Shown here in pieces: positions 61,816 to 64,000 of a stretch of 64,000 nucleotides of DNA. The stretch is from Bog-756 sp963699085 (lineage in GTDB: Bacteria > Actinomycetota > Acidimicrobiia > Acidimicrobiales > RAAP-2). Both the position numbers and the translations under genes were made by a program. The stretch lies in assembly GCA_963699085.1 (NCBI GenBank), contig CAVOTH010000004.1:682001-746000 (forward strand). The letters run 5' to 3'. Under the pieces are notes generated by a model, which did no database searches, was not told the DNA's origin, and saw nothing but the letters and a program-made list of their open reading frames with translations. Every line of letters starts with the position of its first letter. The stretch's first letter is position 1.

Positions 61816-62316
61816 GTGGACCAGACCACCACCGCGGCATCGGCTGCGACAGGTACGCCCGCCGGGACTCCGATCCCGGAATCGGCAACTTCTCCTGCTC
61901 CGCCCCCGAAGCCGCGGCAGATCACGGGACCGACCGTATCGAGCACCGTACGCCAGCGGTCCACTGCCGACCGCTTCATGCGACGCATCCTGCGGGTGCC
62001 CGATGAACGCAAGCCGGTACCGGAGTCCGAGACCCACCGCATCTTCGGCCTGTCGATCGTCCTGTCGGCGACCCGCTGCCTCCTCAGTTACATCGTCCTG
62101 CCGATCGTCCTGCCCTTCCTCGGACTGGCCAAGGGGGTCGGCCCCTGGCTGGGGATCCCGATCGGCGTACTTGCGCTCACCTTCGACTACCTCGGCATCC
62201 GGCGATTCTGGCTGGCCGACCATCACCAACGTTGGCTCTTCTCGGCCATCTACGCCGTGGTCGGGACCATGGTGCTCACCTTGTTGATCGTCGACATCGT
62301 CGACCTCCTCGGCTAG
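61816..62316 (+). CDS. Small polytopic membrane protein
   Basis: A 166-residue protein: Pro/Thr/Ala-rich cytoplasmic N-terminus (about 1-50), then a basic stretch with FMRRILRVPDERKPVPESETHRIFG and three membrane helices (SIVLSATRCLLSYIVLPIVL, LGIPIGVLALTFDYL, LFSAIYAVVGTMVLTLLIV). The basic stretch recalls short actinobacterial membrane proteins of unknown function. GTG start fixed by TACGAT 6 nt upstream. Divergent from the DoxX-Rieske gene. Confidence 0.7.
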   Translation: MDQTTTAASAATGTPAGTPIPESATSPAPPPKPRQITGPTVSSTVRQRSTADRFMRRILRVPDERKPVPESETHRIFGLSIVLSATRCLLSYIVLPIVLPFLGLAKGVGPWLGIPIGVLALTFDYLGIRRFWLADHHQRWLFSAIYAVVGTMVLTLLIVDIVDLLG

Positions 62317-62347
62317 CGATCGGGTCACGAGCGCCCATCCGCTGTCG

Positions 62348-62353
62348 TACGCT
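62348..62353 (+). promoter_or_regulatory. Putative -10 element of the VOC gene
   Basis: TACGCT, 6 nt before the GTG at 62360; same spacing as in the other leaderless-type starts. Confidence 0.4.
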
Positions 62354-62359
62354 GGCAGC

Positions 62360-62836
62360 GTGTTGACCATCGGACTCAATCACGTCGCCACCTTGACCAA
62401 CGACGCGGCGCGCCTCCACGCCTTCTACCGCGAGGTGTTCGAGGCCGAGGTGGTGCGCGACGCACCCGAGATCGAGGGGAACGACGCTGTCCGCCTGTCG
62501 ATCATCAAGATCGGGCCCTTCGCCGAACTCAACGTCTTCCAGATCGCCGGCAACACCGAAGCGGACCGCCAGGTCCCGATGTTCGGTCGGGGGCGACTCG
62601 ACCATTTCGCTCTCCAGGCGTCCTCGATCGAAGCATTCGAGACCATCCGTGACCGGCTGATCGCCCGCAACTCGGCTGACTCGTTCGTCACCGACTTCGG
62701 ACCGGTGCTCAGCATCTTCTTCCGCGACCCGGACGGTCTGGAGGGGGAAGTGTGCGTGACCAACCCCGATGCGGTGCCCGGGGTGACCCACCCACCGGGG
62801 ACGCCGGCGACCCGGTACGTCGTCACCGATACCTGA
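62360..62836 (+). CDS. VOC-superfamily (glyoxalase-like) protein
   Basis: A 158-residue, two-module vicinal-oxygen-chelate protein. GLNHVATLTNDAARLHAFYREVF starts with a metal-ligand-type His, LDHFALQASSIEAFETIRDRL holds the second, and SIFFRDPDGLEGEVCV ends the core with E-type ligands. Closer to glyoxalase/dioxygenase relatives than the shorter VOC gene at 16228. Start GTG 62360. Substrate unknown. Confidence 0.85.
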   Translation: MLTIGLNHVATLTNDAARLHAFYREVFEAEVVRDAPEIEGNDAVRLSIIKIGPFAELNVFQIAGNTEADRQVPMFGRGRLDHFALQASSIEAFETIRDRLIARNSADSFVTDFGPVLSIFFRDPDGLEGEVCVTNPDAVPGVTHPPGTPATRYVVTDT

Positions 62837-62900
62837 TCCCCGGCATCTGCGTATCCTCCCGTGTCCAACAGCTCGCGTGTCGAACTCTAGGGAGTCGCCG

Positions 62901-64000
62901 ATGTCCGGTGCGGTCGAGGTACGGGGACGGGAGACCGAGGACGGCTGGAGCCTGGTGCGGACCATGCTCGACGACATGGCCCAGATGATCCGGGACGAAG
63001 CGGAAACCGAACTCGAGTTCGTCGAGGGGATGCGGGTGCTCAGTCGGGTCACGGCACTGTCCTGCGAAGTATCCCTCGACGTGGACGTCGAGGACCCGTG
63101 GTTCTTCCCGATGAACACCGAGATCCGGCTGGTCGGCGGCCCGAACCCGGATGGTGAGTACCACCTGGCCATGATCGACGGCGCCCACCGCTACCGGGTG
63201 TCCGGTAGTCGGGGTACCGCCGCCTACCTCGGGTTCCAGGTGCTGGCCGGACGAGGCCTGACTCCCCGGCGGATGGCCGGATATGTGTCCGATCGCGATC
63301 TGGCCGTCGGTGCCGACGGCCGGTTCGCCATCTGGTGCTGGCCGCCGCCGAGCCCACTGCGGACGAACTCGGCGGCGCGACGTGGGTGCCGATCCCCGAT
63401 GACGCCTCCGCCATCGTGGTCCGTCAGTACATCGCCGACCGGTCGGTCGAGCAACCGGCCGGGCTCGCCATCGCCAACATCGACCCTGTTGGCCTTCCGA
63501 CCGCTCCCACCGATGCCGGCGTGGGCGAACAGCTGACGGCCATGGGTTGGACGATCGCCAAACTGATGACCCTCCACCGGACCGTGTTGCCCGAGGCCGT
63601 GGACCACCCCAACCAGCTGTTCACCGTCGAGGCCGGGGCACTCGGTGGGGAGAACACGACCCCGGACAATCTCTACGTCCTCGGCACCTTCCGGTTGGCC
63701 CCCGACCAGGCGCTGGTGATCGAGTTCACTCCCCCCGGCACCCGGTACTGGAGTGTGACGGTAGAGAACATCTGGCACGAATGCATCGACAGCCGGCGCC
63801 GGACCAGTTCGGTCACCAACGCCGGCGTGGACCTACGCCCCGACGGTTCGGCCCGGATGGTGATCGCCGGTGCCCCTCCCCCGTCGGTGGCCGACGGAAC
63901 CACGGTCTGGCTCGATACCGGCGGACGCCACCGCGGCTTCGTGGTGATCCGCTGGCTCGACAATCCCACACCGCCCGAGGTCCGGACCGCGGTCCGCCCA
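62901..64000 (+). CDS. DUF1214/DUF1254-family protein, frameshifted and running off the edge
   Basis: At least 366 residues of a DUF1214-type protein, continuing past the right edge. N-terminal DPWFFPMNTEIRLVGGPNPDG and GTAAYLGFQVLAGRG. C-terminal blocks are YWSVTVENIWHECIDSRRR, then SVTNAGVDLRPDGSARMVI and WLDTGGRHRGFVVIRWL, very typical of actinobacterial members. The frame breaks at about 63331: GADGRFAI joins LVLAAAEPTADELGG in another frame as if one C were missing. ATG 62901 has GGAG 7 nt upstream. Role unknown; related proteins lie in lipid and steroid gene regions. Confidence 0.82.

Overview
The window is high-GC DNA from an actinobacterium. The gene content fits a deep-branching, possibly acid-tolerant lineage such as Acidimicrobiia: an actinobacterial gcv/ResR-type MerR neighbourhood, an MptB-like mannosyltransferase, an F420-type PPOX protein, a DUF1214 protein and a G1 glutamic endopeptidase. 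The taxonomic placement is inference from gene content. Many genes have a TAnnnT hexamer 6-9 nt before the start codon and no Shine-Dalgarno sequence, which suggests common leaderless transcription.

Layout. 1-2.5 kb: reverse-strand operon of a ResR-like MerR regulator, a PD-(D/E)xK-like protein, gcvT and the N-terminus of gcvPA. 2.7-11.8 kb: DUF2889 protein, lipoprotein, a serine-every-third-residue protein, a gamma-carbonic-anhydrase-like protein, an amidase-3 protein, an amidohydrolase, a GGDEF protein, a PPOX oxidoreductase and an SDR. 12-29 kb is accessory in character: two large secreted modular proteins (Ig/TIG-like; GH16 plus eight FN3), tandem SRPBCC proteins (one frameshifted), tRNA-Pro(GGG), a secreted G1 peptidase, a TetR-like regulator, a GlxA-like regulator with a DJ-1/PfpI partner, an ABC exporter and a secreted SGNH lipase.

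29-43 kb is housekeeping: der, a DUF512 radical-SAM-like protein, ispH, HD and GT2 proteins, a 5'-3' exonuclease, then the reverse operon scpA-scpB-rluB-aroH-tyrA-aroA-cmk-plsC, which couples chromosome segregation, ribosome modification, aromatic amino acid synthesis and CMP kinase. trpS runs the other way. 43-50 kb holds five multi-pass GT-C glycosyltransferases (two PIG-V-like, one GT87, one unassigned, one MptB-like), a plausible mannan/lipoglycan locus. 50-61.7 kb is again reverse-strand core: M50 protease, DksA-like protein, xerD, Nudix, pyrG, recN, nadK, tlyA, a phasin/histone-H1-like protein, HAD phosphatase, acyl-CoA desaturase and a DoxX-Rieske fusion. The right end has a small membrane protein, a VOC protein and a DUF1214 protein running off the edge.

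Twelve reading-frame breaks can be reconstructed as single-base indels, mostly in or beside short G/C runs, in genes including recN. Their spread over unrelated genes suggests sequencing or assembly error more than true decay. The affected genes are annotated at full length with the break located.
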